Assembly (NCBI GenBank): GCA_000154345.1 | Contig: DS480347.1 | Location: forward strand, 62,001 to 126,000 | Length of the DNA: 64,000 bases | From: [Clostridium] leptum DSM 753 | GTDB lineage: Bacteria; Bacillota; Clostridia; Oscillospirales; Acutalibacteraceae | Direction: 5' to 3' | Part shown: one piece after another, positions 1 through 8,742 of the stretch | Numbering within the stretch: position 1 is the stretch's first letter | Layout: every line of letters begins with the position of its first letter | Notes under the pieces: generated by a model | Told to the model about the DNA's origin: nothing | What the model saw: only the letters and a program-made list of their open reading frames with translations | Databases searched by the model: none | Made by a program: the position numbers and the translations under genes

Positions 1-14
1 TTCATTTTCGCCAT
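1..14 (-). CDS. rnfE: RnfE, start only (cut by window edge)
   Basis: Only the first codons are in the window: an ATG at 14..12 followed by Ala, Lys, Met codons. It starts one base after the rnfG stop (18..16) and has a GGGGGA ribosome binding site 5 to 10 bases upstream inside the end of rnfG. RnfE, a membrane subunit of the Rnf ferredoxin:NAD oxidoreductase, normally follows RnfG in C-D-G-E-A-B operons, so the identity is inferred from position rather than from protein sequence. Confidence 0.55.
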
Positions 15-15
15 T

Positions 16-576
16 TTAATTTCCCCCTTTCTCAAGCGTTTGATATTTTTCCACCGCCAGGTTGACCGCGTCGGTGACGGCCTGGCTGGTAATGGTGGCG
101 CCGGTCATAGCCTGAATCTGGCCGTCGGCGGCGCCGCCGGATTTAATGACCTCAAAGCCGCTCTCCGGAACTGCCTGCTGGTATTGTCCCGTAAAGCTTT
201 CCTTAGTGGCGTTGGCGCCGAGGCCGGGGGTTTCATTCTGAGAAAGAAGCACCACGCCGGAAACACTGCCGTCGGCGGTGATGCCGGTCATAACCTCAAT
301 GGTGCCGCCGTAGCCCTTCGCCTCTGTAGTGATGACATAGCCCGCCAATTGTCCGGAGCCATCCAGACCCTTTACCGTGTCCTCGTCCACTTCTTCGAAG
401 CTGGCGGCGTTGGGCAGGACTACCTTTTGGGAATCCTCGGCGGTCTGGACAGCCAGCGCGGCGATCCGGTCTGCGGTGAGCATGTTGACCCCCGCCAGCA
501 GGGCGGTGACGATCAGGCAGATCAGAAACAGGGAAACAGCGGGCTTTAAAACCGCCTTAGGATTTAGCTTTGCCAC
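16..576 (-). CDS. rnfG: Rnf electron transport complex subunit G (FMN-binding)
   Basis: RnfG is the peripheral flavoprotein subunit of the Rnf complex, which couples ferredoxin oxidation to NAD reduction and ion export. The 186-residue protein has one N-terminal membrane helix (about residues 12-32) and an FMN-binding domain. Near the C-terminus it carries TGATITS, the site where ApbE attaches FMN to threonine through a phosphoester. I chose the GTG at 576 because it lies 9 bases after AGGAGG; an earlier TTG at 597 is possible. It overlaps the end of rnfD by 20 bases, as expected in a tightly coupled operon. The apbE gene needed for its modification is in the same operon. Confidence 0.93.
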   Translation of the reverse strand: MAKLNPKAVLKPAVSLFLICLIVTALLAGVNMLTADRIAALAVQTAEDSQKVVLPNAASFEEVDEDTVKGLDGSGQLAGYVITTEAKGYGGTIEVMTGITADGSVSGVVLLSQNETPGLGANATKESFTGQYQQAVPESGFEVIKSGGAADGQIQAMTGATITSQAVTDAVNLAVEKYQTLEKGGN

Positions 577-1516
577 GGCGCTTTCCCTCCTCTCCAAACG
601 GCTTCGGCCGGGTCAGGTTTTCAATATGGGGAACCAATATGTTCATCAGGATAATCGAGAACGAAACGCCCTCCGGCAGCGCGCCGAATACCCGGATCAG
701 CACGGTAATAATGCCGCAGCCGATTCCAAACACAATTCTTCCCTTGGTGCTCAAGGGGGAGGTGGTATAGTCGGTAGCCATGAAAATGGCGCCCAGCATG
801 AGTCCGCCGGAAAGGATCTGAAACACAGGATCTTCTCCCAGAATCCAGGTAAAGACGAACACGGTGCCGATAAAGCACAGGGGAATCACCGGCTTGATGA
901 CCCGGCGGGCCACCAAATAGACGCCGCCCAGCAGAAGGGCGCATACGCAGGTCTCACCCAGGCAGCCGGCCCGCAGACCTAAAAACAAATCTATGTAGGA
1001 GGGAACCGCTTCTCCGGCGGCGTTCTGCGCCAAGGGAGATGCGGTAGTGAGAGCGTCGCTGGAGGACTGGAGATAGTAAAAGGGCTTGTTCCAGGTGCTC
1101 ATAGAGGTGGGGAAGGAAACCATCATCACGATGCGGGCGGTCAGAGCGGGGTTGACAAAATTCTGGCCGATGCCGCCGAACATCTGCTTCACCACCACGA
1201 TTGCCACGACAGCGCCGAAAAACACCATCCACAAGGGGATGCTTACCGGCAGGTTAAAGGCTAACAGAATACCGGTGACCACGGCGCTCAGATCGGTGAC
1301 TGTGTTGTCCCTCTTCATCACCTTGCGGCAGATGTATTCCAGCACTACGCAGGAAAGCACGGAAACCGCCATTACGATCAAAGACTGATACCCGAAAATA
1401 ATGCCGGAGGCCAGAACCGCCGGGATCAGGGCGATGATTACGTCGCCCATCAGCTTTCGGGTGGTGTCCCCCTGGCGTAAATGGGGGGAGGGAGAAACGT
1501 ATAATTTATCTGTCAC
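557..1516 (-). CDS. rnfD: Rnf electron transport complex subunit D
   Basis: Integral membrane subunit of the Rnf complex, homologous to NqrB. The roughly 320-residue protein opens with YVSPSPHLR, a typical RnfD start region, followed by a series of strongly hydrophobic helices. A TTASPL segment near the middle sits where RnfD carries its covalently bound FMN on threonine. The GTG at 1516 is preferred because AGAGGTG lies 6 bases upstream. Another GTG at 1525 overlaps the rnfC stop and cannot be excluded. The gene lies between rnfC and rnfG. Confidence 0.93.
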   Translation of the reverse strand: MTDKLYVSPSPHLRQGDTTRKLMGDVIIALIPAVLASGIIFGYQSLIVMAVSVLSCVVLEYICRKVMKRDNTVTDLSAVVTGILLAFNLPVSIPLWMVFFGAVVAIVVVKQMFGGIGQNFVNPALTARIVMMVSFPTSMSTWNKPFYYLQSSSDALTTASPLAQNAAGEAVPSYIDLFLGLRAGCLGETCVCALLLGGVYLVARRVIKPVIPLCFIGTVFVFTWILGEDPVFQILSGGLMLGAIFMATDYTTSPLSTKGRIVFGIGCGIITVLIRVFGALPEGVSFSIILMNILVPHIENLTRPKPFGEEGKRRGKAKS

Positions 1517-1521
1517 AGCGC

Positions 1522-2856
1522 TCACCTCTTTCCAGCGTTCTTGACCAGGGCCTTGCCCAGTCGGATATTCTGTACGATCTGCCGGCCCGCCGGACAATTA
1601 TAAGCGCAGGTGCCGCATTCCATGCAGGTCATCACGCCGAGCTTCTGAAGCTGGTCGATATCCTTGGTGGTGACCGCGCGGGAGATCTCAGGGGGCATCA
1701 GATGCATGGGACAGCCCTCTACGCACCGGCCGCAGTGGATGCAGGCGGTGGGAGCGGGCAGAACCGCATCCTGCTCCTGAAAGGCCAGAATCGCGTTATT
1801 CTGCTTCAGCACCGGCAAGGCATCGCTGTCCAGGGCCAGTCCCATCATGGGGCCGCCCATCAGAATTTTAGCCGGGTCTCCCCGGTAGCCGCCGCAGAAC
1901 TCAATGACCTTCTCAATGGGCGTACCCAGGGGGACAATCACGTTTTTCGGCTCCATGACCGCGGAGCCGTCAACCGTAATGCGCTTGGAGACCAAGGGCA
2001 TCCCGGTTTTGAGATATCTTGACAAAAAGGCGATGGAGGTGACGTTCATTACCAGACAGCCTACGTCGCTGGGCAGCTTGCCTGGGCCGATCCGTCTGCC
2101 GGTGCAGGCCTGAACCAGAACCTTTTCCGCGCCCTGGGGGTATCTGGCCTTCAAGGGCAGCACCCGGACCTTGTTTTCCGGGTCTCTGGTGTCGCTGTAG
2201 GCGATTTCGGAAAGCACCTTAATCACGTCGGGCTTGTTCTTTTCCACGGCGATCAGGGTCCTGTCGATGTTCAGCAGATCCTTTACCAGATAAATCCCGG
2301 AGAGGACATCCCAGCTGTTTTCCAGGGCCTCCCGGTGGTCGGCGGTGATATAGGGCTCGCACTCGGCCACGTTGATGATCAGCGTGTCGATTTTCCGGCC
2401 CTCCGGCACGTTCAGCTTGATGTGAGCGGGAAAACCTGCGCCGCCTAAGCCTACCAGGCCGGAGGCCCTGGCCGCCTTGACCAGATCCTGATGGGTTTCC
2501 ACCTTGGGCGGTTCCAGGCCCTCCCAGGGGGTCATTTCGCCGTCGGAGTCGATCACCACGGCCTGTACCTCCATGCCGGAGGGCATTAAAACGGTAGTGA
2601 TTTTAGAAACTTTTCCGGAAACGCTGGCATGGATGGGCGCTGACACGAATTTGTCGCTGTCGCCGATCAATTGGCCTACCTTGACCAAATCCCCGGCTTT
2701 CACAACAGGCGTGCAGGGCGCGCCGATATGCTGAGACATGGGGATTACCACCTGGTCCGGAGGCGGCATGACGACGGATTCCATCTGCGCAGTATGCTTC
2801 CGATGGGGCACATGAGCGCCGCCGTGGGTTCGAAACGGATGCTTCGGGAACTGCAT
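1522..2856 (-). CDS. rnfC: Rnf electron transport complex subunit C
   Basis: RnfC is the cytoplasmic NADH/FMN and iron-sulfur subunit that passes electrons between ferredoxin-linked centres and NAD. The 444-residue protein has a glycine-rich nucleotide/FMN site (GLVGLGGAGFPAHIKL, about residue 135) and two 4Fe-4S motifs near residues 372 (CIHCGRCVEGCP) and 411 (CMECGTCAYNCP). Length and domain order are normal. A GGAAGGA ribosome binding site precedes the ATG. It is the first rnf gene of the operon, 15 bases after the Gx-transporter-like gene. Confidence 0.96.
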   Translation of the reverse strand: MQFPKHPFRTHGGAHVPHRKHTAQMESVVMPPPDQVVIPMSQHIGAPCTPVVKAGDLVKVGQLIGDSDKFVSAPIHASVSGKVSKITTVLMPSGMEVQAVVIDSDGEMTPWEGLEPPKVETHQDLVKAARASGLVGLGGAGFPAHIKLNVPEGRKIDTLIINVAECEPYITADHREALENSWDVLSGIYLVKDLLNIDRTLIAVEKNKPDVIKVLSEIAYSDTRDPENKVRVLPLKARYPQGAEKVLVQACTGRRIGPGKLPSDVGCLVMNVTSIAFLSRYLKTGMPLVSKRITVDGSAVMEPKNVIVPLGTPIEKVIEFCGGYRGDPAKILMGGPMMGLALDSDALPVLKQNNAILAFQEQDAVLPAPTACIHCGRCVEGCPMHLMPPEISRAVTTKDIDQLQKLGVMTCMECGTCAYNCPAGRQIVQNIRLGKALVKNAGKR

Positions 2857-2871
2857 TGATCTCTTCCTTCC

Positions 2872-3393
2872 TTATAAACCTAGTCTTGTCACGTTTTTCA
2901 ATGCGGGTAACAATATTCTTAACGCTGAGCCGGTGACAGAGCCTGTCACCAGGGCGTAGAGAAGCAAAAAGGGAAGATAAGAAAGCACCGCCGAATTTGT
3001 GAGAGCTACGGCGACGCAGAGCTGAGCCAGGTTATGGGCCACAGCGCCCAGGATGCCGACAGCCAAAAGACTGACAGCATGTCTTTTCAGACGGAACAAA
3101 AGGCCCATAACCAGCGTGCTGAGAAGCCCTCCGGCCAAGCTCATCAGCAAGGCGGTGACGCCCCGGGTAGCGCCCGCGAAAAGGGCCTTGAGCAAGGCGA
3201 TCGCCAAAGAGGGAATCAAGCCAAAGGTGCCGGCGGCAAACATAGTGACAATATTGGAAAGCCCGAGCTTGGCCCCGGGGGGCATCATAGGCAGAGGGGG
3301 AATCAGATTTTCCAAAGCGGAAAGCACGATCGCCAAAGCGCCCAGCACCGCCAGGGTAGTCAGCCGGAGGGTTTTCTTGTTGATTTCCGCCAT
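2872..3393 (-). CDS. Gx transporter family / heptaprenyl diphosphate synthase component I-like membrane protein
   Basis: A 173-residue, very hydrophobic protein with five or six membrane spans. The region LENLIPPLPMMPPGAKLGLSN matches the conserved start of the Gx-transporter (Hpre_diP_synt_I) family, an ECF-S-like membrane family often encoded beside Rnf genes and ApbE. The substrate is unknown; a flavin or quinone-related role is only suggested by the neighbours. I chose the ATG at 3393, six bases after AGGAGG, over the upstream in-frame ATG at 3426. Confidence 0.85.
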   Translation of the reverse strand: MAEINKKTLRLTTLAVLGALAIVLSALENLIPPLPMMPPGAKLGLSNIVTMFAAGTFGLIPSLAIALLKALFAGATRGVTALLMSLAGGLLSTLVMGLLFRLKRHAVSLLAVGILGAVAHNLAQLCVAVALTNSAVLSYLPFLLLYALVTGSVTGSALRILLPALKNVTRLGL

Positions 3394-3488
3394 GGTGTTC
3401 CTCCTAATGGGCAGAGATGCTTCCAACGAAGTGCTTGCCGATAGAATGTCCGCGGTCCGAATTTCATAACAACAAAGCTTAAAAAGGC

Positions 3489-3881
3489 TTAGAAGCCCGT
3501 GTAAGCGTCAAACTCCCTTTCGGGGCCGGTGACCTGGATGGTGACCTTTGCCGGCAGGCACACGGCGCCTTGTCCGCTTTTGGAAAGCCGGCCGGTGCGG
3601 ACGCAGACCTGATCGGGACAGGAGGCCTCTTGAAAACAAACGGCTCCTTTTTCCACGTGAATCACCAGGGGGTATTCCCCGCCGATAGAAATATCATAGG
3701 GGGCATCCACTTGGGTTAGGTCGATGCAGTAAAGCTCCCGGCCCTCTTGAGAGATGACCGCTGCCGCTCCCTGTTCTTTGGGCCAAAAAAATAAAACGGC
3801 GGCAGCGGCTCCAACCAGCAGAATCAAAAGTAAATCCCTTTTCTGGAACCATTTCCGGTTCTCCATAGGCTGTTCTATCAT
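3489..3881 (-). CDS. NusG domain II-containing protein
   Basis: A 130-residue protein with one N-terminal membrane helix (about residues 16-34) followed by a small beta domain. The stretch with CFQEASCPDQVCVRTG is typical of the membrane-anchored NusG-domain-II family found next to ApbE and Rnf genes. Two cysteines frame a possible disulfide or cofactor contact (ASCPDQVC). The ATG overlaps the apbE stop (ATGA), so the two are translationally coupled. The exact role is unknown; assistance with flavinylation or Rnf assembly is an inference from context. Confidence 0.85.
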   Translation of the reverse strand: MIEQPMENRKWFQKRDLLLILLVGAAAAVLFFWPKEQGAAAVISQEGRELYCIDLTQVDAPYDISIGGEYPLVIHVEKGAVCFQEASCPDQVCVRTGRLSKSGQGAVCLPAKVTIQVTGPEREFDAYTGF

Positions 3882-4954
3882 TGCAGCTCCTTCAGCGTGT
3901 AAGCTTGACTGGATACGGTAAAGCGGTCCTTAAGGCCCTCGGTGATATAGACCTCTTTGTCCCGGGTGATAAAAATCGCCTGGGCGTCATAATGTTCCAG
4001 AACGGACAAGCTGTTATCCAAGCCGAGCACAAAGCAGGCGGTGGAGAGCAGGTCGGAAAGCACACCGGTTTGAGCTACGACCGAAACCGACAACAGATTA
4101 TTTTCTACCGGGTAGCCAGTGGAAGGGTCTAAAAGATGATGATAAAGGATCCCATCCTGTTCGAAATATTTTTCGTAGACGCCGCTGGTGGAAACAAAAC
4201 CCTCAGAAAGCTCTAAAACTCCCATGCCGGCGTCGCTGTCGTCTACGCTTTTATCCGGATCGCGCACGGAAATCCGCCAGTTTTCCTGGGTGAGCCTGCG
4301 GCCCATCACGCCGATGCTTCCGCCCACGGCGATGACGGCGTTGTCCACGCCGGCGTCGCGGTAGGCCTGCAGAGCCGCATCGCAGGCGGCGCCCTTTCCG
4401 GCAGCCCCGAGATCCACGGCTTCCAGCTCCTTCGCAAGCCGGGCGGTGCAGGCGGCGTCATTTAAAGCTAAATCCTGGTAATTTACATAAGGAAGAAAAG
4501 CGTCAATCTCTTCACGGGCAGGCACCTGCTGGTTATCTCCGCCGAAATCCCACAGGGAAGAAAGAGGATAGATGGTCGGATCAAAGGCTCCTCCGGTTTC
4601 CTCGGCCACATCCAGGCTGGCCTGAAGAATGGAAAAGGTATCCTTGGAAACCTTCACAGGATCGCCGCCGGCCTGCTCGTTGAGCTTTTGAATCTCTGAA
4701 CCGTCTACCCGCCAGGAAATTTCGTTTTCCAGACTGGAAATGGCGTTGGCGGCGGCGGAAGCGCCGGCCTGGCCGTTTTTACCATATACTGTTTGCTGAA
4801 CATAGGTGCCCATGGCGTAGTTGGTGACCTCATAGGGAGTGGATTCCCCCACGTATCCGGTGTAAAGCCAGATCACGAAGCCTACCACAGCGATCAGCAG
4901 CGCCAGAAGAACAAGATGCAGTTTTAGGGAGTGCTTACCTGTAGACATTTTCAC
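3878..4954 (-). CDS. apbE: FAD:protein FMN transferase (ApbE)
   Basis: ApbE transfers FMN from FAD to threonine residues of RnfD and RnfG. The 358-residue protein has an N-terminal membrane anchor (residues 10-31), then NYAMGTYVQQTVYG, a typical entry to the fold, AVDLGAAGKGAACD, a glycine-rich FAD site, and VGGSIGVMG. A GTG at 4954 with AGGAG eight bases upstream is a plausible start; an ATG two codons later is the alternative. It is the first gene of the apbE-NusG_II-Gx-rnfCDGE operon, and a TATAAT-like -10 lies at 5003..4998 on the minus strand with no convincing -35. Confidence 0.95.
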   Translation of the reverse strand: MKMSTGKHSLKLHLVLLALLIAVVGFVIWLYTGYVGESTPYEVTNYAMGTYVQQTVYGKNGQAGASAAANAISSLENEISWRVDGSEIQKLNEQAGGDPVKVSKDTFSILQASLDVAEETGGAFDPTIYPLSSLWDFGGDNQQVPAREEIDAFLPYVNYQDLALNDAACTARLAKELEAVDLGAAGKGAACDAALQAYRDAGVDNAVIAVGGSIGVMGRRLTQENWRISVRDPDKSVDDSDAGMGVLELSEGFVSTSGVYEKYFEQDGILYHHLLDPSTGYPVENNLLSVSVVAQTGVLSDLLSTACFVLGLDNSLSVLEHYDAQAIFITRDKEVYITEGLKDRFTVSSQAYTLKELQ

Positions 4955-5107
4955 AAAAGGTTCTCCTATTCCAAAGGTCGAAAATTACGTTCACAGATTA
5001 TAATTCTATCATTTTTTTCAATGGCTTTCAACAAAAAGTGTAGAAAAACACAGATTTCCAGAGAATAAAGTTAGAGAAAGAATAAACCGCATTGGAACCG
5101 CCGCGGA

Positions 5108-5136
5108 TTGCAACCAGGAAAGCCAGGTAGTATAAT
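5108..5136 (+). promoter_or_regulatory. Predicted sigma-A promoter in the apbE / alcohol dehydrogenase gap
   Basis: TTGCAA (5108-5113) and TATAAT (5131-5136) are separated by exactly 17 bases and point toward the alcohol dehydrogenase at 5407, giving a leader of about 265 nt. The 4955-5406 gap is otherwise without a convincing gene. An open frame at 5188-5376 lacks a good ribosome binding site and is left out. Confidence 0.55.
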
Positions 5137-5406
5137 AGTACCATCTGCAGAGATAAATGGAGGCGCCGGCGGAAAGCGGCTCGAAGCGTGGGGAAATCTG
5201 AGAAAATAAAAATAACAGCCGCGCCGCCCGGAATCAGCAGGCGGCCGAAGCTGCAAACAGAGGCGGAGAGAGCCAGCCTTGCGGTTGTTTTCGGTGCGAA
5301 ATCACGGGAAGAAGAAAAGGGACGTAAAACCGGAAGAAGCGGATGTGAAATGCTGAGGCTGAAAAGAAATATTTAAAAGCTATTTTAAAGAAAGAAGGAA
5401 CGCTTT

Positions 5407-6510
5407 ATGAATTTTGACTTTTATATGCCGGTAAGGGTTGTCAGCGGAAGAACTGCCCTGGCGGACAGCGCCGCCCAGCTGAAGAAGCTGGGGGATTCCT
5501 GTATGGTGGTGACGGGCAAGCGCTCGGCAAAAGCCAGCGGCGCCCTGGACGACCTGACCGAAGTGCTTCGCCGGGAAAAAATTTCCTGCACTGTATACGG
5601 CGGGATTACGGAAAACCCCCTGCTCTCTTCCTGCGAGGAAGCGGCGGCTTTGGCGGCGGAGAAAAAGGCCGCGTTTGTGGTGGGAATCGGAGGAGGCTCT
5701 CCTCTGGACGCGGCGAAGGCCATAGCCGCGCTGGCGGCCAACCCTGGGCTTGACCGGGAAGGCTTTTTCAAAAAAGCCTGGAAAAACCCGCCGCTGCCCA
5801 TTGTGCTGATCGGTACCACCTCCGGCACCGGCAGCGAGGTCAGCCCTACCTCTGTGCTGACCGTGGACAGTGTGAAAAAGTCTGTTTCCGGGCCGGAGCT
5901 TTACGCGTCTCTTGCCATCGCGAACCCGGCGTATACCGGTACAATGTCTTATAATACCACGGTTTCCACCGGGCTCGATGCCTTCTGTCATGCCGTGGAG
6001 GGCTATTTTTCCCCGGCTTGCGATGATATTACCGGGTATTTGGCGGAAAAGGCCATGCCCATGGTATACCGGGGCCTGAAAATGATGAGGCCTGAAATGG
6101 AAATGACGCCCGCGTTCCGGGAACAGATGTATTATGGCTCTCTATGGGCGGGCTTGGTTCTGAACGCTCACGGAACCTCGTTCCCCCATCCCTACGGCTA
6201 TGTGCTGACAGAAAACCACGGGATTCCTCACGGAAAGGCCTGCGCAGTGTTCCTGCCGGCTTTGCTGCTGCACTGCGCTCAATACGCGCCGGAAAAAATG
6301 GAACGCTTTCTGCGGGTGTTAGATACGGATCTTCCAGCGGTGAATCAGCTTTTAGATTCCTTAAGCGGGGTGGAAAGGATCTCCATGACTAAGGAGGAAA
6401 TCCAGTCTTACCGCAAGCGCTTTACCGGCCTGAAGCATTACGCCAACACGCCGGGCGCATATTCCGAGGAGCAGGGGCTCCGGCTGTTTGAGACGTTATT
6501 TTTGAAATAA
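5407..6510 (+). CDS. Iron-containing alcohol dehydrogenase
   Basis: A 367-residue group III (iron-dependent) alcohol dehydrogenase that reduces an aldehyde or oxidises an alcohol with NAD(P). The nucleotide-binding glycine motif GIGGGSPLDAAK lies near residue 97. Metal ligands are visible in GLDAFCHAVEGY (Asp, His) and, after NAHGTSFPHP, in ENHGIPHGKA. The gene starts 12 bases after an AAAGAAGGAA ribosome binding site. It is followed 28 bases later by lrgA, so it may be co-transcribed with lrgAB. Substrate cannot be told from sequence. Confidence 0.92.
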   Translation: MNFDFYMPVRVVSGRTALADSAAQLKKLGDSCMVVTGKRSAKASGALDDLTEVLRREKISCTVYGGITENPLLSSCEEAAALAAEKKAAFVVGIGGGSPLDAAKAIAALAANPGLDREGFFKKAWKNPPLPIVLIGTTSGTGSEVSPTSVLTVDSVKKSVSGPELYASLAIANPAYTGTMSYNTTVSTGLDAFCHAVEGYFSPACDDITGYLAEKAMPMVYRGLKMMRPEMEMTPAFREQMYYGSLWAGLVLNAHGTSFPHPYGYVLTENHGIPHGKACAVFLPALLLHCAQYAPEKMERFLRVLDTDLPAVNQLLDSLSGVERISMTKEEIQSYRKRFTGLKHYANTPGAYSEEQGLRLFETLFLK

Positions 6511-6538
6511 GCGCAAAGCGCTTCCGGGAGTAAAAAGC

Positions 6539-6910
6539 ATGAAAGTAATCCTGCAAATCGGCGTTGTGTTCGGCGTCTGCCTGATCGGAGAAGCAGCCGC
6601 TTGTTTTCTTCCATTTCCTTTTCCGGCCTCCGTGCTCAGCATGATTTTATTGTTTCTGCTGCTGTGCCTAAAAGTACTGAAGATTGACCATATCCGTCAA
6701 AAAGCGGATTTTCTGCTTCAGAACATGGCCTTTTTCTTTATCCCGGCGGGAGTGGGCATTTTAGAGCAGTTTGAATTTGTCAAGGACAGCATGTGGCAGC
6801 TTCTGCTGATTTGCCTTGTGACGACGCTTCTCACCTTTGGGGTCACCGCGGCCGCGGTGCGCTTCGGCGTATGGCTGCAAAAGAAATTGACCGGCAAGGA
6901 GGACTCGTGA
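6539..6910 (+). CDS. lrgA: CidA/LrgA family membrane protein
   Basis: A 123-residue holin-like membrane protein with four predicted helices. The segment PFPASVLSMILLFLLL and the later FFIPAGVGILEQ are characteristic of the CidA/LrgA family, which pairs with an LrgB/CidB partner to affect murein hydrolase activity and, in some species, transport of pyruvate or other overflow metabolites. The stop codon shares one base with the lrgB start (TGATG). Placement directly after an alcohol dehydrogenase fits a link with fermentation products, but that is inference. Confidence 0.92.
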   Translation: MKVILQIGVVFGVCLIGEAAACFLPFPFPASVLSMILLFLLLCLKVLKIDHIRQKADFLLQNMAFFFIPAGVGILEQFEFVKDSMWQLLLICLVTTLLTFGVTAAAVRFGVWLQKKLTGKEDS

Positions 6911-7590
6911 TGGAAGCCGTTAGCAGCTCGCCTCTGTTCGGCATCGTTCTGAGCATCCTTGCCTATGCTGTAGGGATTTGGCTAAACCGGAAGGCAAAAA
7001 CGCCGTTGGTCAACCCGCTGCTTGTAGCGATTATTTTAGTAGCCCTGGTATTGCTGGCGTTCCATATCCCCTTGGAGCACTACCAGGCAGGCGGGGATTT
7101 TATCGCCCTGTTCCTGGCTCCCGCTACCGCCTCTCTGGCCTTGTCCGTTTACCGGCAGCGGGAAATCCTGAAAAAGAATTTGTTTCCGGTGCTCCTGGGC
7201 TGCGCCGCCGGCTCACTTACTTCTATGCTCAGCGTGTATGGGTTATGCCGGGCCTTTAGACTGGACGAAAAGCTGACGGCCTCTATGCTGCCCAAGTCTG
7301 TCACGACGCCTATCGCGATGGAGATTTCCAGGCAGCATGGAGGAATCGTCCCGGTGACGGTAGCCGCCGTGATCATAACTGGAATTTTGGGCTCCATGCT
7401 GGCACCCTTGCTGATCAAAGCGTTCCGGGTAAAAAATCCGGTAGCCGCTGGAGTGGCGATCGGAACCGCCAGCCATGCGGTAGGAACCAGCAAGGCGGTG
7501 GAAATTGGCGAAACGGAGGGCGCTATGAGCGGCATCGCCATTGGGATTTCCGGTGTATTTACTGTGCTGCTGGCCATGCTGCTGCCTTGA
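6910..7590 (+). CDS. lrgB: LrgB family membrane protein
   Basis: A 226-residue membrane protein with about six hydrophobic segments. It contains SMLPKSVTTPIAMEIS near residue 125 and GTASHAVGTSKAVE near 190, both conserved in the LrgB/CidB/YohK family. The ATG at 6910 overlaps the lrgA TGA by one base, which makes translational coupling likely; a longer open frame upstream in this phase is only read-through of lrgA. The pair probably works as a two-component membrane channel or transporter. Confidence 0.93.
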   Translation: MEAVSSSPLFGIVLSILAYAVGIWLNRKAKTPLVNPLLVAIILVALVLLAFHIPLEHYQAGGDFIALFLAPATASLALSVYRQREILKKNLFPVLLGCAAGSLTSMLSVYGLCRAFRLDEKLTASMLPKSVTTPIAMEISRQHGGIVPVTVAAVIITGILGSMLAPLLIKAFRVKNPVAAGVAIGTASHAVGTSKAVEIGETEGAMSGIAIGISGVFTVLLAMLLP

Positions 7591-7594
7591 TTTT

Positions 7595-8428
7595 TTATCG
7601 GAAAAGCTCCGGATGGAGCCGGCTGTAATGAAAAATATATTGCTGTGCAATCCCAGCGTAGGGGCCGAAATCCAGGACGCTCTTTTCCGGGAACAGCGTG
7701 GCCATGGCCCGCTTCATCCAAACGTCCATCGGAAACGCCTCCAGCCGGTGAAGGCCGTACAGCAAAACACATTCCGCGACCTTGGGTCCCACCCCTTTGA
7801 TCCGCATCAGCTCTGCCCTGGCTTCAGGCATGGGCAGTGCTTTTATCCTCTCTAGGTCGATCTCACCGCCGGCGACCTTTTGAGCGGCGTCTAACAGGTA
7901 AGCCGCCCGCCAGCCAGCGCGGAGCGGCGCCAGATCCTCTTCACGGCGGCAAGCCAGCATTTCCGCCGTGGGAAAGCGGTCGGCGCTGCCGGTTTCCCTC
8001 TCAAAAAGCAGGCACAGCCTCTCTATGATCCCTTTGATCCGGGGAATATTGTTGTTTTGGGAAATGATAAAGGAGCACAGCGTCTCGAAGGGCTCCTGGT
8101 TCAAAATACGGATGCCCGGAGCGAAGGCTGCCGCCTCCTTTAAAATCGGATCCTTGTTTGCCAAAGCTCCTCTGATTTTGTTATAATCAAGATCAAGGTC
8201 AAAATAAGAACGCCAAAGCGCCTGGAAATCCTCTTCCGCCGCTCCTTGAAGCAGAAGACCTTTTTCATCCATGGAAACAGTTAAAGACTTTCCGTAGGCC
8301 GAGCCGCGGTAAGCGCCGGATTCCAGCCTTTGCCAGCGGAAGCACTGGCCGCAGTCCAGGGTTTCCGGTAAGGAAAAATCGGTGATCCCGGTGACGAGCA
8401 GCCCGCCGGGCGTTTGTTGACAATTCAA
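7595..8428 (-). CDS. ogg: 8-oxoguanine DNA glycosylase (OGG1-type)
   Basis: A bifunctional DNA glycosylase that removes 8-oxoguanine paired with C. The 277-residue protein has the OGG1 N-terminal domain (LDCGQCFRW, a family hallmark) and an HhH-GPD domain. The helix-hairpin-helix reads MRIKGVGPKVAECVLLYG, where the Lys of GPK is the expected Schiff-base nucleophile. FPMDVWMKR supplies the catalytic Asp about 19 residues later. It is convergent with lrgB, with four bases between the two stops. Confidence 0.94.
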   Translation of the reverse strand: MNCQQTPGGLLVTGITDFSLPETLDCGQCFRWQRLESGAYRGSAYGKSLTVSMDEKGLLLQGAAEEDFQALWRSYFDLDLDYNKIRGALANKDPILKEAAAFAPGIRILNQEPFETLCSFIISQNNNIPRIKGIIERLCLLFERETGSADRFPTAEMLACRREEDLAPLRAGWRAAYLLDAAQKVAGGEIDLERIKALPMPEARAELMRIKGVGPKVAECVLLYGLHRLEAFPMDVWMKRAMATLFPEKSVLDFGPYAGIAQQYIFHYSRLHPELFR

Positions 8429-8742
8429 AAAGCATCCATCCTTTCCGCGGCGTTTTACTGAGAGCTTATGCTGCCTTACAGAGAACGGGGGCGTCCCGGC
8501 CAGCGGCGCCTGCGCTGCGGCGTGCTGCTTTTGCAGGGAAATATCCGCTGCAGCTCCATCTCAGCTTACGGCTCCGTGCGGCTGTACAAAAAGAAGCTAA
8601 GGCCTCTGGCTCATGCTCCAGCGAGAACCGCGCCTTGCCGGCAAAAAATTTCTCGATACGGCAAAATCAGATTTTATTATACAATAAATTACCGGCCGGC
8701 GCTACTGGGGCTGGTCAGGAAAATAAAACCGGAGGAATCTAT
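8429..8742. other. Gap between ogg and the DUF6062 gene
   Basis: A 314-base stretch between divergent genes. The right part is AT-rich, with TTATTATACAATAAA near 8675-8690, a plausible -10 region for the DUF6062 gene. An open frame across 8468-8746 is arginine- and leucine-rich with no matching ribosome binding site and looks like a shadow. Confidence 0.4.

Noticed and set aside
5188..5376. Small plus-strand frame before the alcohol dehydrogenase
   Set aside because: GTG start without a ribosome binding site and a basic low-complexity product; more likely leader sequence.
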